From Microvirga subterranea (lineage in GTDB: Bacteria; Pseudomonadota; Alphaproteobacteria; Rhizobiales; Beijerinckiaceae), in the NCBI RefSeq assembly GCF_003350535.1, contig NZ_QQBB01000007.1, forward strand, positions 124,001 through 188,000: 64,000 nucleotides of DNA. The letters are read 5' to 3'. Each line of letters starts with the position of its first letter. The first letter of the stretch is position 1. Below the pieces are notes generated by a model. That model was not told where the DNA came from. It saw only the letters and a list, made by a program, of their open reading frames with translations, and made no database searches. Positions 9,032-18,090 of the stretch are shown here, in pieces. The position numbers and the translations under genes were made by a program.

Positions 9032-9634
9032 ATGAATGCTCCCAACTGGATCCCGCCCGCCCTGCTCGGGACTGCGCTCCGACGCTCCCTCGCGGCGGGC
9101 GAGACCCTGTTCCTGCGGAAGGATCGGCCTGTCGGTCTCTACCTCCTGGAAAGCGGGGAGATCCGCCTGACCCGCTCCGATCCGGAAGGCCGGGAGATGA
9201 TCCTCTTCAGGGCGCAGCCTGGCGACACCTTCGCCGAGGCGTCACTCTTCTCCGAGACCTACCATTGCGATGCGGTGGCGAGCGCTCCCAGCGTCGTCCT
9301 CCTCCTGCCGAAGGCTGCCGTACTCGAGGTCTTCGCGTCGAGGCCGGACATTGCCCAGGCGTTCATGGCCACTCTCGCCCGACAGGTGATGGGACTGCGG
9401 ACCCGGCTGGAGAACCGGAACCTGCGGACGGCCCGCGAGCTCGTCCTCCATCACCTGGGACTTCGGGCGAGCGATCATGACCGCGTGGTCAGGTTGAATG
9501 GCGACCTGAAGACGATGGCGGCGGAACTCGGCCTGACGCACGAGAGCCTGTACCGGACGCTGGCGTCGCTCGAAGCGGAGGGCGCCATCCGGCGGACCAG
9601 GGAGGAAATCAGGTTGTCGGCTCCGGCCGTATGA
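9032..9634 (+). CDS. Crp/Fnr-family transcriptional regulator
   Basis: A 200-residue regulator with an N-terminal cyclic-nucleotide-binding-like beta roll (GETLFLRKDRPVGLYLLESG and PGDTFAEASLFSETYHC) and a C-terminal HTH_Crp (LKTMAAELGLTHESLYRTLASLEAEGAI). The recognition helix reads HESLYR where FNR has PETVSR, so DNA specificity may differ. No N-terminal cysteine cluster is present, so it is not an oxygen-sensing Fe-S FNR. A longer in-frame start at 8957 lies inside the copA promoter; I chose the ATG at 9032. It diverges from copA, and a cyclase lies in the copA operon, so a cAMP-linked circuit is possible but unproven. Confidence 0.88.
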   Translation: MNAPNWIPPALLGTALRRSLAAGETLFLRKDRPVGLYLLESGEIRLTRSDPEGREMILFRAQPGDTFAEASLFSETYHCDAVASAPSVVLLLPKAAVLEVFASRPDIAQAFMATLARQVMGLRTRLENRNLRTARELVLHHLGLRASDHDRVVRLNGDLKTMAAELGLTHESLYRTLASLEAEGAIRRTREEIRLSAPAV

Positions 9635-9706
9635 TCGCGATCATACGGGTAGGGCAGGAACCCAGGCTACCACGCTTGCAACCGCAACCGTGGAGTTCCG
9701 ACGACC

Positions 9707-10237
9707 ATGATCCGTACTGACCTGTTGGCGCTGTTCCTAGCCGCCTCGTCCGTGCCCGCGCTGGCACAGCATCATCATGCTCCCGCAGGCTCACCCTACG
9801 CTGGGTTCGAGAGGAGGGCCGTAAAGGCCCTCTCGGACCAGCAGGTCGCCGATTTGAAGGCAGGGCGGGGCATGGGGTACGCGCTCCCCGCCGAGCTCAA
9901 CGGGTATCCCGGTCCGAGCCATGTGCTCGAACTCGGGGAGAAGCTCGGCCTGACGGAGGCGCAACGGCGCCGGATGCAGAATTATTTCGATGCCATGAAA
10001 GCCGAGACTATCCCGATCGGTGAGCGGCTCATCGCGCAGGAGGCCGAGCTCGAGCGTCAGTTCTCCGGACGCACCGTGACGGCTGCAACCCTCACGGTGG
10101 CCACGGCGGAAATCGGGGCGACGCAGGCGGCGCTTCGGGCAGCCCACCTGAAGTACCACGTTGCTACGGTAGAGATCCTCACCACGGAGCAGGTTCGGCG
10201 GTATGGTGAATTGCGGGGCTACTTCGGCGTTCAATAG
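9707..10237 (+). CDS. Spy/CpxP-like periplasmic metal- or envelope-stress protein
   Basis: A 176-residue protein with a Sec signal peptide (MIRTDLLALFLAASSVPALAQ) and a mature start rich in histidine (HHHAPAG). The helical body contains LGLTEAQRRRMQNYFDAMKAE, an LTxxQ-type motif of the Spy/CpxP/CnrR-like periplasmic helical proteins. A second helical hairpin follows (TVATAEIGATQAALRAAHLKY). These proteins act as periplasmic chaperones or metal-sensing anti-sigma partners. It lies 72 bp downstream of the Crp/Fnr gene in the same direction and closes the metal block. The exact role is inferred. Confidence 0.72.
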   Translation: MIRTDLLALFLAASSVPALAQHHHAPAGSPYAGFERRAVKALSDQQVADLKAGRGMGYALPAELNGYPGPSHVLELGEKLGLTEAQRRRMQNYFDAMKAETIPIGERLIAQEAELERQFSGRTVTAATLTVATAEIGATQAALRAAHLKYHVATVEILTTEQVRRYGELRGYFGVQ

Positions 10238-10362
10238 GGCATCACGGCGGAGCATTGCGCACCGAATGTTGAGAAGGTCGGGAATTGGCACACCTCGGTC
10301 GTTTGTCTCGTGGCTGCTTAAGCCTTAAGTCCGGACGTTGCTTCGGTATGCTTGGTGAGCTA

Positions 10363-10386
10363 AGGCGGCTCATTGAAGAGCCGCCT
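10363..10386. terminator. bidirectional hairpin between convergent genes
   Basis: A perfect 9-bp stem, AGGCGGCTC (10363-10371) and GAGCCGCCT (10378-10386), with a 6-base ATTGAA loop. It sits between the convergent ends of the Spy-like gene (stop 10237) and the recombinase gene (stop 10392), where a shared terminator is expected. No long T run follows. Confidence 0.6.
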
Positions 10387-10391
10387 CTGCG

Positions 10392-11024
10392 TTAGATTTC
10401 CACCTGCTCCGCAATCAGAAGCGCATCGTCGACGTCGATGCCCAGGTACCGAACAGTGCTTTCGATCTTATTGTGGCCGAGCAGGAGCTGGACCGCCCGC
10501 AGATTGCCGGTTCGTCGGTAGATCATCGAGGCTTTGGTTCGCCGCAAGGAATGGGTGCCATAAGCCAGGGGATCGAGACTGATTGAGCGAAGCCAGGATG
10601 CCAGCAGGCGAGCGTACTGACGCGTGGTCATGGGTCTCGTTCGGTTGATTCTGCTTGGGAACAGCGGCTCGCCTTTGTACAGGGCCTTCTTCTCCAGCCA
10701 GCGTCCCACAGCCTCCCGGGTTTGCTCCGTGATCTCGAACTGAACAGGCCGACCCGTCTTCCGCTGCATGATAGTGGTTCGAGACTGCACTCGGCCGTTG
10801 AGGGCTACATCGTCAACCCGGAGCGCGACGAGATCACAAGCTCGTAACTTGCTGTCGAGAGCCAAGTTGAACAAGGCCAGATCCCGGATGCGATGGGCAA
10901 CCTGGAGCCTGACCCGAATGGACCAGATCTCCTTCGTCTTGAGAGGCGGCTTGGCGCCAATCAGCTTGCCCCGGTTCCAGGGTGTGGTGGTTCGGCAGTG
11001 ATGGTCAGCGGTACTGTCTTGCAT
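10392..11024 (-). CDS. tyrosine recombinase/integrase (small)
   Basis: A 210-residue protein, short for an integrase: it is essentially only a catalytic domain. The conserved residues are visible: the first Arg in SKLRACDLVALRVDDV, HSLRRTKASMIYRR (His and second Arg), LLGHNKIESTVRYLGID (His and the Tyr nucleophile). The N-terminal core-binding domain is reduced. Start at 11024 (MQDSTADHH). It is the leftmost mobile-type gene of the accessory stretch, directly after the metal block. It could be an island integrase or a domesticated solitary recombinase; no tRNA or att repeat is visible beside it. Confidence 0.87.
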   Translation of the reverse strand: MQDSTADHHCRTTTPWNRGKLIGAKPPLKTKEIWSIRVRLQVAHRIRDLALFNLALDSKLRACDLVALRVDDVALNGRVQSRTTIMQRKTGRPVQFEITEQTREAVGRWLEKKALYKGEPLFPSRINRTRPMTTRQYARLLASWLRSISLDPLAYGTHSLRRTKASMIYRRTGNLRAVQLLLGHNKIESTVRYLGIDVDDALLIAEQVEI

Positions 11025-11177
11025 TGCAGTGCTCCTGAAGCGAAGCCCCCCGCAATGAACCTTGGCCGTCTCTGCTGATAGCAAAACCCGGCTGAGCATT
11101 CGTCTTAAGGTTTTCGTCAGCTTACCAGGATAAGCTGGACCTCCCTGACTTTGCGCCGATCTCCTGCTCGTGACCTG

Positions 11178-11354
11178 ATGCAGTCATCCGCCGCGCAAGA
11201 AATCCGTCAAATCTGCGGCGCACAGCCTGAGGAAGCTGCCTTGTCATTTGCGCTCTCGTTCTTCGTTGGAGCGCAACTTGTCACAAACGCCGCGATGCGG
11301 GCGGAGAACAGGAGGAGCGCGGCACTAACGACCGGTCGCCCTGCCCGTCAGTAA
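11178..11354 (+). CDS. possible small ORF in the recombinase/AraC gap
   Basis: The gap from 11025 to 11347 holds one open frame of 58 residues (MQSSAAQEIRQICGAQPEEA...). It has a weak hydrophobic middle (ALSFALSFFVGAQLVTNAAM). There is no convincing ribosome-binding site, and its end overlaps the 3' end of the AraC-type gene on the other strand. It may be a remnant or may not be expressed. I see no other feature in this gap. Confidence 0.22.
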   Translation: MQSSAAQEIRQICGAQPEEAALSFALSFFVGAQLVTNAAMRAENRRSAALTTGRPARQ

Positions 11355-12241
11355 CTCCGCGCAAAGGCGCCAGGCGTCACCCCCACATACCGGGTGAATG
11401 CCACGTTGAAGGCGCTGGCGGAGGCATAGCCGATCCGTGCGGCAATCTCGATAAGCGGCGCCTCTTGGCGAAGCAGCATGTCCTTGGCGAGTGCCATGCG
11501 CCAGCTCGTCACATATTCCATGGGCGGCACGCCCACCTCGCGCCGGAAGCGATCGAAAAAGGCTGAGCGTGACATCGCAGCCGCTTCAGCCAGCTCTTCG
11601 ACAGAGATTTCGCCGCCTGGGTTCTGATGGATGCGTCGCAGGGCAGGAGCCAGTCGGCTGTCGGCAAGACCGCGCAGTAATCCGGGAGATGCCGTCGCGC
11701 TACCCGCGCTGCGCAGTGCGTCAATGAACAGCACCTCCAGTAACCGGGTCAGGATCATATCTCGCGCCACTAGCAGACCGACTGTTTCAGCATGGATCAT
11801 CCGCACCAGTTCCGCGAGCCTACTCTCATTTTGAACATGAAGGATGTCCGGCAGCAGCGAGCTCAGCAACCGCTCTTCATTCGCCTCGAAGGCACAATGA
11901 CCCACCATGGCTTTCACCTCGGCCGCCGCCTGCGGATCGCCCAGGCGGAAGACACCCGGGCTCGTCTCCAGCCGTTGTGGCAGCGTACCTCGCGGCGGTG
12001 GCTGAAGGCTGCTCATGGTAAAGGCATGGATTTGCGGGACCAGAACAAAATCCCCTGCTGCGAGCCTGATCGGTGATCGGTCACCGATCGTGAGCAGACA
12101 ATGTCCCTCTACAATCGCACAATAGAAAGGGCTTCCGAGCTCCCGGCGCTCCACTAGCCAAGTACCGCCCGCCACCACCAGCTTGGCAATCGACGGGACG
12201 GGCTTGAGAAGCGAGACGATCTCGGCCAGCGGATCCGACAT
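11348..12241 (-). CDS. AraC-family transcriptional regulator
   Basis: A 297-residue regulator. The N-terminal part (MSDPLAEIVSLLKP...LAAGDFVLVPQIHAF) matches the AraC-type cupin_6 ligand-binding domain. The C-terminal part has two helix-turn-helix motifs (ISVEELAEAAAMSRSAFFDRF and PLIEIAARIGYASASAFNVAFTRYVGVTPGAFAR). Start at 12241; a longer frame would extend over the divergent promoter. It diverges from an alpha/beta-hydrolase gene, a common arrangement in which the regulator controls the hydrolase. The intergenic inverted repeat at 12246-12289 is the candidate operator. Confidence 0.9.
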   Translation of the reverse strand: MSDPLAEIVSLLKPVPSIAKLVVAGGTWLVERRELGSPFYCAIVEGHCLLTIGDRSPIRLAAGDFVLVPQIHAFTMSSLQPPPRGTLPQRLETSPGVFRLGDPQAAAEVKAMVGHCAFEANEERLLSSLLPDILHVQNESRLAELVRMIHAETVGLLVARDMILTRLLEVLFIDALRSAGSATASPGLLRGLADSRLAPALRRIHQNPGGEISVEELAEAAAMSRSAFFDRFRREVGVPPMEYVTSWRMALAKDMLLRQEAPLIEIAARIGYASASAFNVAFTRYVGVTPGAFARSY

Positions 12242-12245
12242 TGTT

Positions 12246-12289
12246 GGACGATCCCTAAATAAAAATGGATTATTGAGTATAGATCGTCC
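12246..12289. promoter_or_regulatory. inverted repeat in the AraC/hydrolase divergent promoter
   Basis: Perfect 8-bp arms GGACGATC (12246-12253) and GATCGTCC (12282-12289) flank a 28-bp AT-rich spacer, which would hold promoter elements. It lies in the 91-bp gap between the divergent starts at 12241 and 12333. Candidate operator for the AraC-type regulator; binding is inferred. Confidence 0.5.
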
Positions 12290-12332
12290 GATCGGTCTCG
12301 TCCATCTTGATGCTCTTAGCAGGAGCCTACCA

Positions 12333-13286
12333 ATGACAACGAATAACCTGATCGAGATCGCACTCCATATCCCGACCCCGGACGCCGCTCGCACTGTCGC
12401 CTACTCGCCGATCCGCCTTGATCTTGCTGGGCGGCAGCCTCTGGAACTGCGTTTGACCGCCCCAGCGAGCGGTCACAAACTACCAATCGTTATCCTGTCG
12501 CATGGCTATGGGCCTTCAAATTACCTTCCGTCCAAGGACGGTTACGCACCGTTGGCGCAGTTCTGGGCGGAGCGCGGTTTCGCCGTCATTCAGCCGACAC
12601 ATGCCAGTTCCCGCGTCGGCGGACTTCCGGCAGATACAGAAGGAGCGCCGTTCTTCTGGCGCGAGCGTGTCGAGGAGGTGAGGGCAATCCTCGATCGGCT
12701 GATCGAGGTCGAAGAGCAAGCGCCGGCCGTGGCGGGTCGGCTGGACCATGGAAATATCGCCGCGGCGGGGCATTCCTTGGGTGGCCACACCGTCAGCCTG
12801 CTCTTGGGCGCGCGTCTCCATGGCGAGGTATTTTACGATCCCCGCATCTCGGGGGGCATCCTGCTTACGGCGCCGGGCCGGGGCGGAAAGGATCTGACGG
12901 AAGAGAATGCGGCACGCTTTCCGTTCTTCGATCTCGATTTTGCTCACCTGGTGACGCCGAGCCTCGTCGTATGCGGGGCAGATGACAATCCACGTTTCAC
13001 GTCGCGCGGTCCTGAGTGGCATGCCGATGCTTATCACGATGGGCCGGGAGCACGAGCGCTGCTCACCCTTCATGGTGTCGGCCACGGCCTGGGTGGCATC
13101 GCCGGGCTCGATGCCAAGGAGACCGAGGTGGAGGTGCCGGACGGGCTTGAGGCAACGAGGCGGATGACCCTGGCTTGGTTGAGAACCATACTAGGTTATG
13201 ATGCTGCGGCCTGGACTTCCGCCTGCGCAGCACTAGCCGGCCCAGCGAGCGCCCTCGGACAGGTCGAAGAAAAGTCCTCCAGGTGA
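12333..13286 (+). CDS. alpha/beta hydrolase (dienelactone hydrolase/chlorophyllase-like)
   Basis: A 317-residue alpha/beta hydrolase. The oxyanion region ILSHGYGPSNY, the nucleophile elbow GHSLGGHT (Ser), the acid region VVCGADDNPRF and a late histidine (GVGHGLGG) give the expected catalytic layout. No signal peptide is seen, so it is probably cytoplasmic. The ATG at 12333 follows an AGGAG site at 12321-12325. The substrate is unknown. Divergent AraC-type gene suggests induction by a substrate or related ligand. The last 25 residues (ACAALAGPASALGQVEEKSSR) are low-complexity. Confidence 0.85.
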   Translation: MTTNNLIEIALHIPTPDAARTVAYSPIRLDLAGRQPLELRLTAPASGHKLPIVILSHGYGPSNYLPSKDGYAPLAQFWAERGFAVIQPTHASSRVGGLPADTEGAPFFWRERVEEVRAILDRLIEVEEQAPAVAGRLDHGNIAAAGHSLGGHTVSLLLGARLHGEVFYDPRISGGILLTAPGRGGKDLTEENAARFPFFDLDFAHLVTPSLVVCGADDNPRFTSRGPEWHADAYHDGPGARALLTLHGVGHGLGGIAGLDAKETEVEVPDGLEATRRMTLAWLRTILGYDAAAWTSACAALAGPASALGQVEEKSSR

Positions 13287-13310
13287 CTTCAACCTGCTGG
13301 ATGGAAGTAA

Positions 13311-13336
13311 TGACGGCACTGCTTCAAGTGCCGTCA
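13311..13336 (+). terminator. hairpin downstream of the hydrolase gene
   Basis: A perfect 10-bp stem TGACGGCACT (13311-13320) and AGTGCCGTCA (13327-13336) with a 6-base GCTTCA loop, 24 bp after the hydrolase stop. Only a short pyrimidine stretch (CCTCTTCCCGTT) follows, so termination strength is unknown. The 352-bp gap 13287-13638 otherwise holds only the second hairpin at 13581-13618. Confidence 0.55.
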
Positions 13337-13580
13337 GACCTCTTCCCGTTGGTCAGGCGAGGGAACTCCGCTCGGAGACAGACCTAACATTGCTCGAGGC
13401 GAGCACAGGCTGCCTCCAGCTTTCTGCATATCCGCTATGGCACGAGGCAGACGAAGGCCGAACTTCCTTGGTCAAAGGGTAAGCTGACCTTCATAGGGCC
13501 ATGCCCAAAGGCTTAGTTTGACCCGACGCGGACCTTCACGGGGTGGCAGGATCCCGTCAGGTGCAGATTGCTCGAGGGCA

Positions 13581-13618
13581 TAAAATCCCCAGGTCCCGCC
13601 CAGATGAGCAGGACCTGG
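13581..13618 (-). terminator. hairpin terminator of the alkylsulfatase gene
   Basis: On the minus strand, stem CCAGGTCC/GGACCTGG (arms at 13611-13618 and 13589-13596) is followed by GGATTTTATGCC, a short T run. It lies 21 bp after the stop of the minus-strand alkylsulfatase gene, the position expected for a rho-independent terminator. Confidence 0.55.
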
Positions 13619-13638
13619 ATGCCTAGTCTCTCACATCG

Positions 13639-15615
13639 TCAAGGCGTGACGATGGGGAACCAGAACTCGAAGTTGTCGAGATACGACACCATCTCGGTCA
13701 GCTTCGCCTGGTTGCCGCTCACCTTCACGTCGCCAGCGCTGATCGCATCCGGCAGTTTCGTCTCCTGGAGGATGATCTTGTTCAGCGTATCGCGCGACAG
13801 CGTCACCGTTGCGTCGGCATTGTTGGCCTGGCGGCCCTCGGTATGATTGAGCACGCCGTTCTCCAGCTCGATCAGGTACTTCCCGTCCGAGCCGCCGAAG
13901 TCGAAGTTGAGCGCCATCTTCGCCTCGCCCGCCTTGGCGCGGTCGACCCGGACGCTGAGATAGTCGAAGAACATCTCAGGCGTCATCGCCCTCACGGTGT
14001 CGGGGCTTGCCGTGTTTGGGGTCGGCAGCTTCTTCACGCCCTCGCGCAGCTCCTTGGCGCCAGTGAGGTAGAAGTTGCGCCATGGTCCCGACTCGGCCTG
14101 ATAGCCGAGCTGCTCGAGCGCATCAGCCTGGAGATCTCTGGCCTGCTTGTTGTTCGGATCGGCAAAGATGACGTGGTCGACCACCTGCGCCACCCAGCGG
14201 TAGTCGCCCTTGTCGAAGGATTGCTTCGCCTTTTGCAGGACGGCATCCGCCCCGCCCATGAACTCGACATAGGCCTTGCTGGCCTCGACCGGGGGAAGCT
14301 CGTGCAGCGTCGCCGGGTTGCCGGTGAACCAGCCCAGGTAGAGGACGTAGGTCGCGGCGACGTCGTGGTAGACCGACCCGTAATAGCCACGGTTCGCCCA
14401 GACATTCGCCAAGCTGGCGGGCATCTTGAAGCTGTCGGCAATCTCCCGCATCGTCATGCCCTGGTTGGCCATGCGCAGGGTCTCGTCGTTGATGAAGCGG
14501 TAGAGGTCGCGCTGGCTCCTGAGGAGTTTCGTGACCTCGGCGTTTCCGAAGGTCGGCCAGTGGTGCTGAGCGAACATCACCTCGGCCTTGTCGCCCCACA
14601 TCGTCAGCACTTCGTTGAGGTACTTTGACCACGGCAGCGGCTCGCGGATCTTGGCGCCCCGTAGCGAGTAAGTGTTGTGCAGCGTATGGGTCGCGTCCTC
14701 GGCGGCCGAGATCGCCTTCATCTCCTCGATGTACCAGAGCATCTCCGATGGGGCCTCGGAGCCGGGCGCCATCAGGAACTCATAGGTCAGGCCGTCGATC
14801 GTGTGCTTCTCGCCGGTCTTCGTGATGGTGTCGGTCGGCGGGATCAGCGTGACGGTCCCGGCCGAGGTGGTGGTGCCAAGGCCCGCGCCGACCTGACCCT
14901 TGGGATCCGGCGGAAGGAGGTTGCCGTACATGTAGCTCGCGCGCCGGCTCATCGCATTGCCGGCCATGACGTTCTCGGCGACGGCGGCCTCGAGGAAGCC
15001 CTCCGGAGCGTAGATCTTGACCTTGCCGGAGGCCACGTCAGCCTCATTCGTGACCCCCTTGACCCCGCCGTAATGGTCGACGTGGCTGTGGGTGTAGATC
15101 ACCGCCTTGACGGGCTTCTGCCCACGGTTGGCGTAGTAGAGGTCAAGGCCCACCTTTGCGGTCTCGGCCGAGACGAGCGGGTCGACAATGGTGATGCCTT
15201 CCCGTCCCTCGATGATGGTCATGTTCGACAAATCGAGGTTGCGGATCTGGTAGAGGCCATCCGCGACCTTGAACAGACCACTCAGGTTGATGAGCTGCGC
15301 TTGTCGCCACAGGCTCGGATTGACGGTGTCCGGGGCGGCGGCATCGGGCCTGATGAAGCCGTACTGCTGCGGGTTCCAGATCGTGTTGCCGGCCTGGCCC
15401 TTGATTACATCGGTCGGCAGGGGCGCGATGAAGCCGCGTTGGGCATTGTCGAAATCCGACTTGTCGGAGAACGGCAGCTCGGTGAGCAGGCGCTGGTTGG
15501 CCGCCTTGGTCGCGGCCGTGGCATCCTTGCGCTGATCCTGCGCGGAAGCGGATGCGCTCATGCCTGTGACCAGACCCAGAACAGATACGACGGATAGGAA
15601 ACGGCTCAGTTTCAT
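13639..15615 (-). CDS. secreted linear alkylsulfatase (SdsA1/BDS1-like, metallo-beta-lactamase fold)
   Basis: A 658-residue enzyme with a Sec signal peptide (cut near ASASAQ, residues 21-26). The metallo-beta-lactamase motif THSHVDHYGG holds His176, His178, Asp180 and His181. Further zinc ligands and the alkylsulfatase dimerisation region follow (FAQHHWPTFGN and GYYGSVYHDVAATYVLYLGW). The C-terminal ~120 residues (MTPEMFFDYLSVRVDRAKAG...) are the SCP2-like lipid-binding domain. It hydrolyses primary alkyl sulfates such as dodecyl sulfate in the periplasm, freeing sulfate and an alcohol. A strong GGAGGAAG site precedes the ATG at 15615. It diverges from a sensor-kinase gene. Confidence 0.93.
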   Translation of the reverse strand: MKLSRFLSVVSVLGLVTGMSASASAQDQRKDATAATKAANQRLLTELPFSDKSDFDNAQRGFIAPLPTDVIKGQAGNTIWNPQQYGFIRPDAAAPDTVNPSLWRQAQLINLSGLFKVADGLYQIRNLDLSNMTIIEGREGITIVDPLVSAETAKVGLDLYYANRGQKPVKAVIYTHSHVDHYGGVKGVTNEADVASGKVKIYAPEGFLEAAVAENVMAGNAMSRRASYMYGNLLPPDPKGQVGAGLGTTTSAGTVTLIPPTDTITKTGEKHTIDGLTYEFLMAPGSEAPSEMLWYIEEMKAISAAEDATHTLHNTYSLRGAKIREPLPWSKYLNEVLTMWGDKAEVMFAQHHWPTFGNAEVTKLLRSQRDLYRFINDETLRMANQGMTMREIADSFKMPASLANVWANRGYYGSVYHDVAATYVLYLGWFTGNPATLHELPPVEASKAYVEFMGGADAVLQKAKQSFDKGDYRWVAQVVDHVIFADPNNKQARDLQADALEQLGYQAESGPWRNFYLTGAKELREGVKKLPTPNTASPDTVRAMTPEMFFDYLSVRVDRAKAGEAKMALNFDFGGSDGKYLIELENGVLNHTEGRQANNADATVTLSRDTLNKIILQETKLPDAISAGDVKVSGNQAKLTEMVSYLDNFEFWFPIVTP

Positions 15616-15900
15616 GGGACTTCCTCCTTCGTGCCGCGAGTGTCTCGCGGTGATCGAGGGAGGTCTATCGGGGTAGACCCTGAGACGGAATCGGGGCGGA
15701 CCCCATTCCGGACGCGGGCTGAATCTGACGCGTGCCGGACCGAGAAGGCCAAGACCCGTCGGCGGGCCGGCGTTCGGCAAAGGAGACAGGCGCTCGACAG
15801 CGCAGCGGCTCAGGGTTTAACCTCGGTCAATGGATTGCGGGTCCTGGTCGCGGCCCCGATGCCCGTTGCGTTGGCCCTGCGGCCGGACGTCGAGTGCACG

Positions 15901-18039
15901 ATGGATGGCACCACCCCGCTGCCTGCGCGATCATCCCAGGGTGCGATACCCCGCCTGCGCCGGCGGGTTGCCATCATCTTCATGGCGACCATCCTGGCTG
16001 CGTGCCTCGTCGCGGCAGCCCTTCTGGTTTCGCGCGCGCGGGGAGAACGGGACGCGATCGAGCACCAGGCCAGGCATGCCGCGCAGGCGCTCTCGTTCGG
16101 CTTCGACCAGGAGGTCGCTGCGGTCAACTTTCTCCTGAAGGGCCTATCCAAGTCCCCGGCAGTTCTGTCGGGTGATGCCAAGGCCGTCTACGACCAGTTC
16201 AAGGCAACGCCGCTTCCCGAGGGCTCCTGGCTGAACCTGAGCGACCTCGAGCGGCAGCTCGTCAACACCCTGCGGCCGTTCGGGGCGCCGTTGCCGAGGC
16301 ATTCGGACTTCGCGAACTACCAGGAGCAGATCGACCGGATCCGGGATCGGAGGTGGACCGTCTCCGGCCGCATGCTTGGGCTGGTCAAGGGCGGAATCGT
16401 CGTGGCCCTGAGCCTCCGCCTTGACGATGCGGACGGACGGATGAGCGGGTACATCACGACGTTCCTGTCGGAGGAGCGGCTCCGCCGGATCCTCGCTGAC
16501 CAGGCCGTATCCGCCGGGTGGACGAAGGGCCTCTACGACCGGAGGCTCCAGCCGGTTGCGGTGGAGCGGGACGGTCAGACCAGTACCGACACGGCCGCAC
16601 CAGCCGCGCTGACCGCCCGACTTGCCGATGTCGCCCCCGACGCCACGATCGAGGGAACGGTCGAGGCCATGGACGAGAATGGCGTTCCCGTCCTCGTTGC
16701 CTTCCGCCGCTCGGGCGCCACGAACTGGACCACGGCGGTTGCGGTACCGCTTGCGGCTCTCAACGCGCCAGTCACCGGTGCCTTGTGGCAGATGGCAGGA
16801 CCCGTCGCCCTGCTGCTATTGGCTGGAGGACTGGCAGCCCTGTTCACGGCCCGCCAGGTCGAGGAGCCCCTTCGCGCCATGTCCGGTCAAGTCATTGGTC
16901 TGTCAGACCGAGTACTGGCCCACCAGGAGGAGGAGCGGCGCGCCAAGGGCTTGCTCCAGGCCTCACTGGACGCTTTGTCGGCCCACGTCGCGATCCTGGA
17001 CGCAGGCGGAACGGTGATCGCCGTGAACCGGGCCTGGCATCGCTTCGCCGAGCACAACGGGTATGCTTTCGCCGGACATGGGATCGGGCTCAATTACCTG
17101 GACGTGTGCCGGTCCGCCGCATCAGGTGACGTGGATGCGCGGCTTGCCGCCGACGGCCTGTCCGCCCTCTTAACCGGGGAACGGACTGACTTCGGAATGG
17201 AATACACATGCGGCGAGCGTTGGTTCCTGCTGCGGGCGGCCCGGTTCACGCATGAGGGAGCCATCCATGCAGTCGTCGCCCATGAGGACGTCACCGACGT
17301 GATTGTCGCGAGGAACGAGGTCCGCACGCTCTCGGGTGATCTCCTGCACCTCCAGGACGAGGAGCGGCAGCGGATCGGTGCCGAACTCCACGACTCCACG
17401 ACCCAGCACCTCACCGCGGCTGGCCTCGGCCTGGCGCGGATCCACGTGCTTGCTTCCGAGCACCCCGACATTGAGGCGGCTCTGGGCAGCGTCGGGACGA
17501 GCATCGACGAGGCTCAGAAGGAGATCAGGACACTGTCGTTCCTGCTCTTCCCCCCAAGCCTCGAACGCGATGGGCTGGCCCTCACCCTGCGCGATTTCAT
17601 CCATGGCTTCGCCCGCCGGGCGGGCCTGACCGCACGCGTGCGCATCGATCCGGCCATCGACATAGCCGATGCGAACGTGAGCTGGGCGGCGCTCCGCGTC
17701 ACCCAGGAGGCCTTGGCCAACATCCGCCGTCATGCCCAGGCAACCCGGATCTCGGTCGACATCCGCACCGAAGACGGCAGCCTGCGCCTGCGCATCTCGG
17801 ACAACGGCATCGGCTTGCCGGGCAAGAAGTCGACGGATGCCCGGCCGAAGCTCGGCGTCGGGATTCCCGGCATGGAGGCCCGGGTCCGCCAACTTGGGGG
17901 CGAGCTGTCGGTGACCAGCGGCCGGAGGGGCGTGACGGTCCGCGCCGCGCTGCCCCTGGTTTCCGCGACGAACGGTGCAGCAGCGCAGCCGTTGGAGACA
18001 GGGCCTGAGCCGAAGTCAGGGTTTGCACCGATGGCGTGA
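15901..18039 (+). CDS. NarL-type sensor histidine kinase with extracytoplasmic and PAS domains
   Basis: A 712-residue membrane sensor kinase when read from the ATG at 15901; other in-frame starts lie upstream at 15631 and 15859, so the start is not certain. TM1 is at about residues 23-43 and TM2 at about 298-317, enclosing a ~250-residue extracytoplasmic sensor region. A PAS-like domain follows (LDALSAHVAILDAGGTVIAV), then HisKA_3 with the phosphorylated His497 in RIGAELHDSTTQHL, then the ATPase domain (SDNGIGLPG). The response regulator gene begins 51 bp downstream. The signal is unknown; the divergent alkylsulfatase suggests surfactants or envelope damage. Confidence 0.88.
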   Translation: MDGTTPLPARSSQGAIPRLRRRVAIIFMATILAACLVAAALLVSRARGERDAIEHQARHAAQALSFGFDQEVAAVNFLLKGLSKSPAVLSGDAKAVYDQFKATPLPEGSWLNLSDLERQLVNTLRPFGAPLPRHSDFANYQEQIDRIRDRRWTVSGRMLGLVKGGIVVALSLRLDDADGRMSGYITTFLSEERLRRILADQAVSAGWTKGLYDRRLQPVAVERDGQTSTDTAAPAALTARLADVAPDATIEGTVEAMDENGVPVLVAFRRSGATNWTTAVAVPLAALNAPVTGALWQMAGPVALLLLAGGLAALFTARQVEEPLRAMSGQVIGLSDRVLAHQEEERRAKGLLQASLDALSAHVAILDAGGTVIAVNRAWHRFAEHNGYAFAGHGIGLNYLDVCRSAASGDVDARLAADGLSALLTGERTDFGMEYTCGERWFLLRAARFTHEGAIHAVVAHEDVTDVIVARNEVRTLSGDLLHLQDEERQRIGAELHDSTTQHLTAAGLGLARIHVLASEHPDIEAALGSVGTSIDEAQKEIRTLSFLLFPPSLERDGLALTLRDFIHGFARRAGLTARVRIDPAIDIADANVSWAALRVTQEALANIRRHAQATRISVDIRTEDGSLRLRISDNGIGLPGKKSTDARPKLGVGIPGMEARVRQLGGELSVTSGRRGVTVRAALPLVSATNGAAAQPLETGPEPKSGFAPMA

Positions 18040-18090
18040 CGGGAACGGTCACGTTAGTCTGGCCGATCCCTGGAGGACGGGGGTGGCCCG

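Noticed and set aside
6943-9480. An 845-codon open frame antisense to copA
   Set aside because: It has the low-complexity Arg/Gly/Asp/His-rich composition of an antisense shadow, and the opposite strand is a clear CopA.
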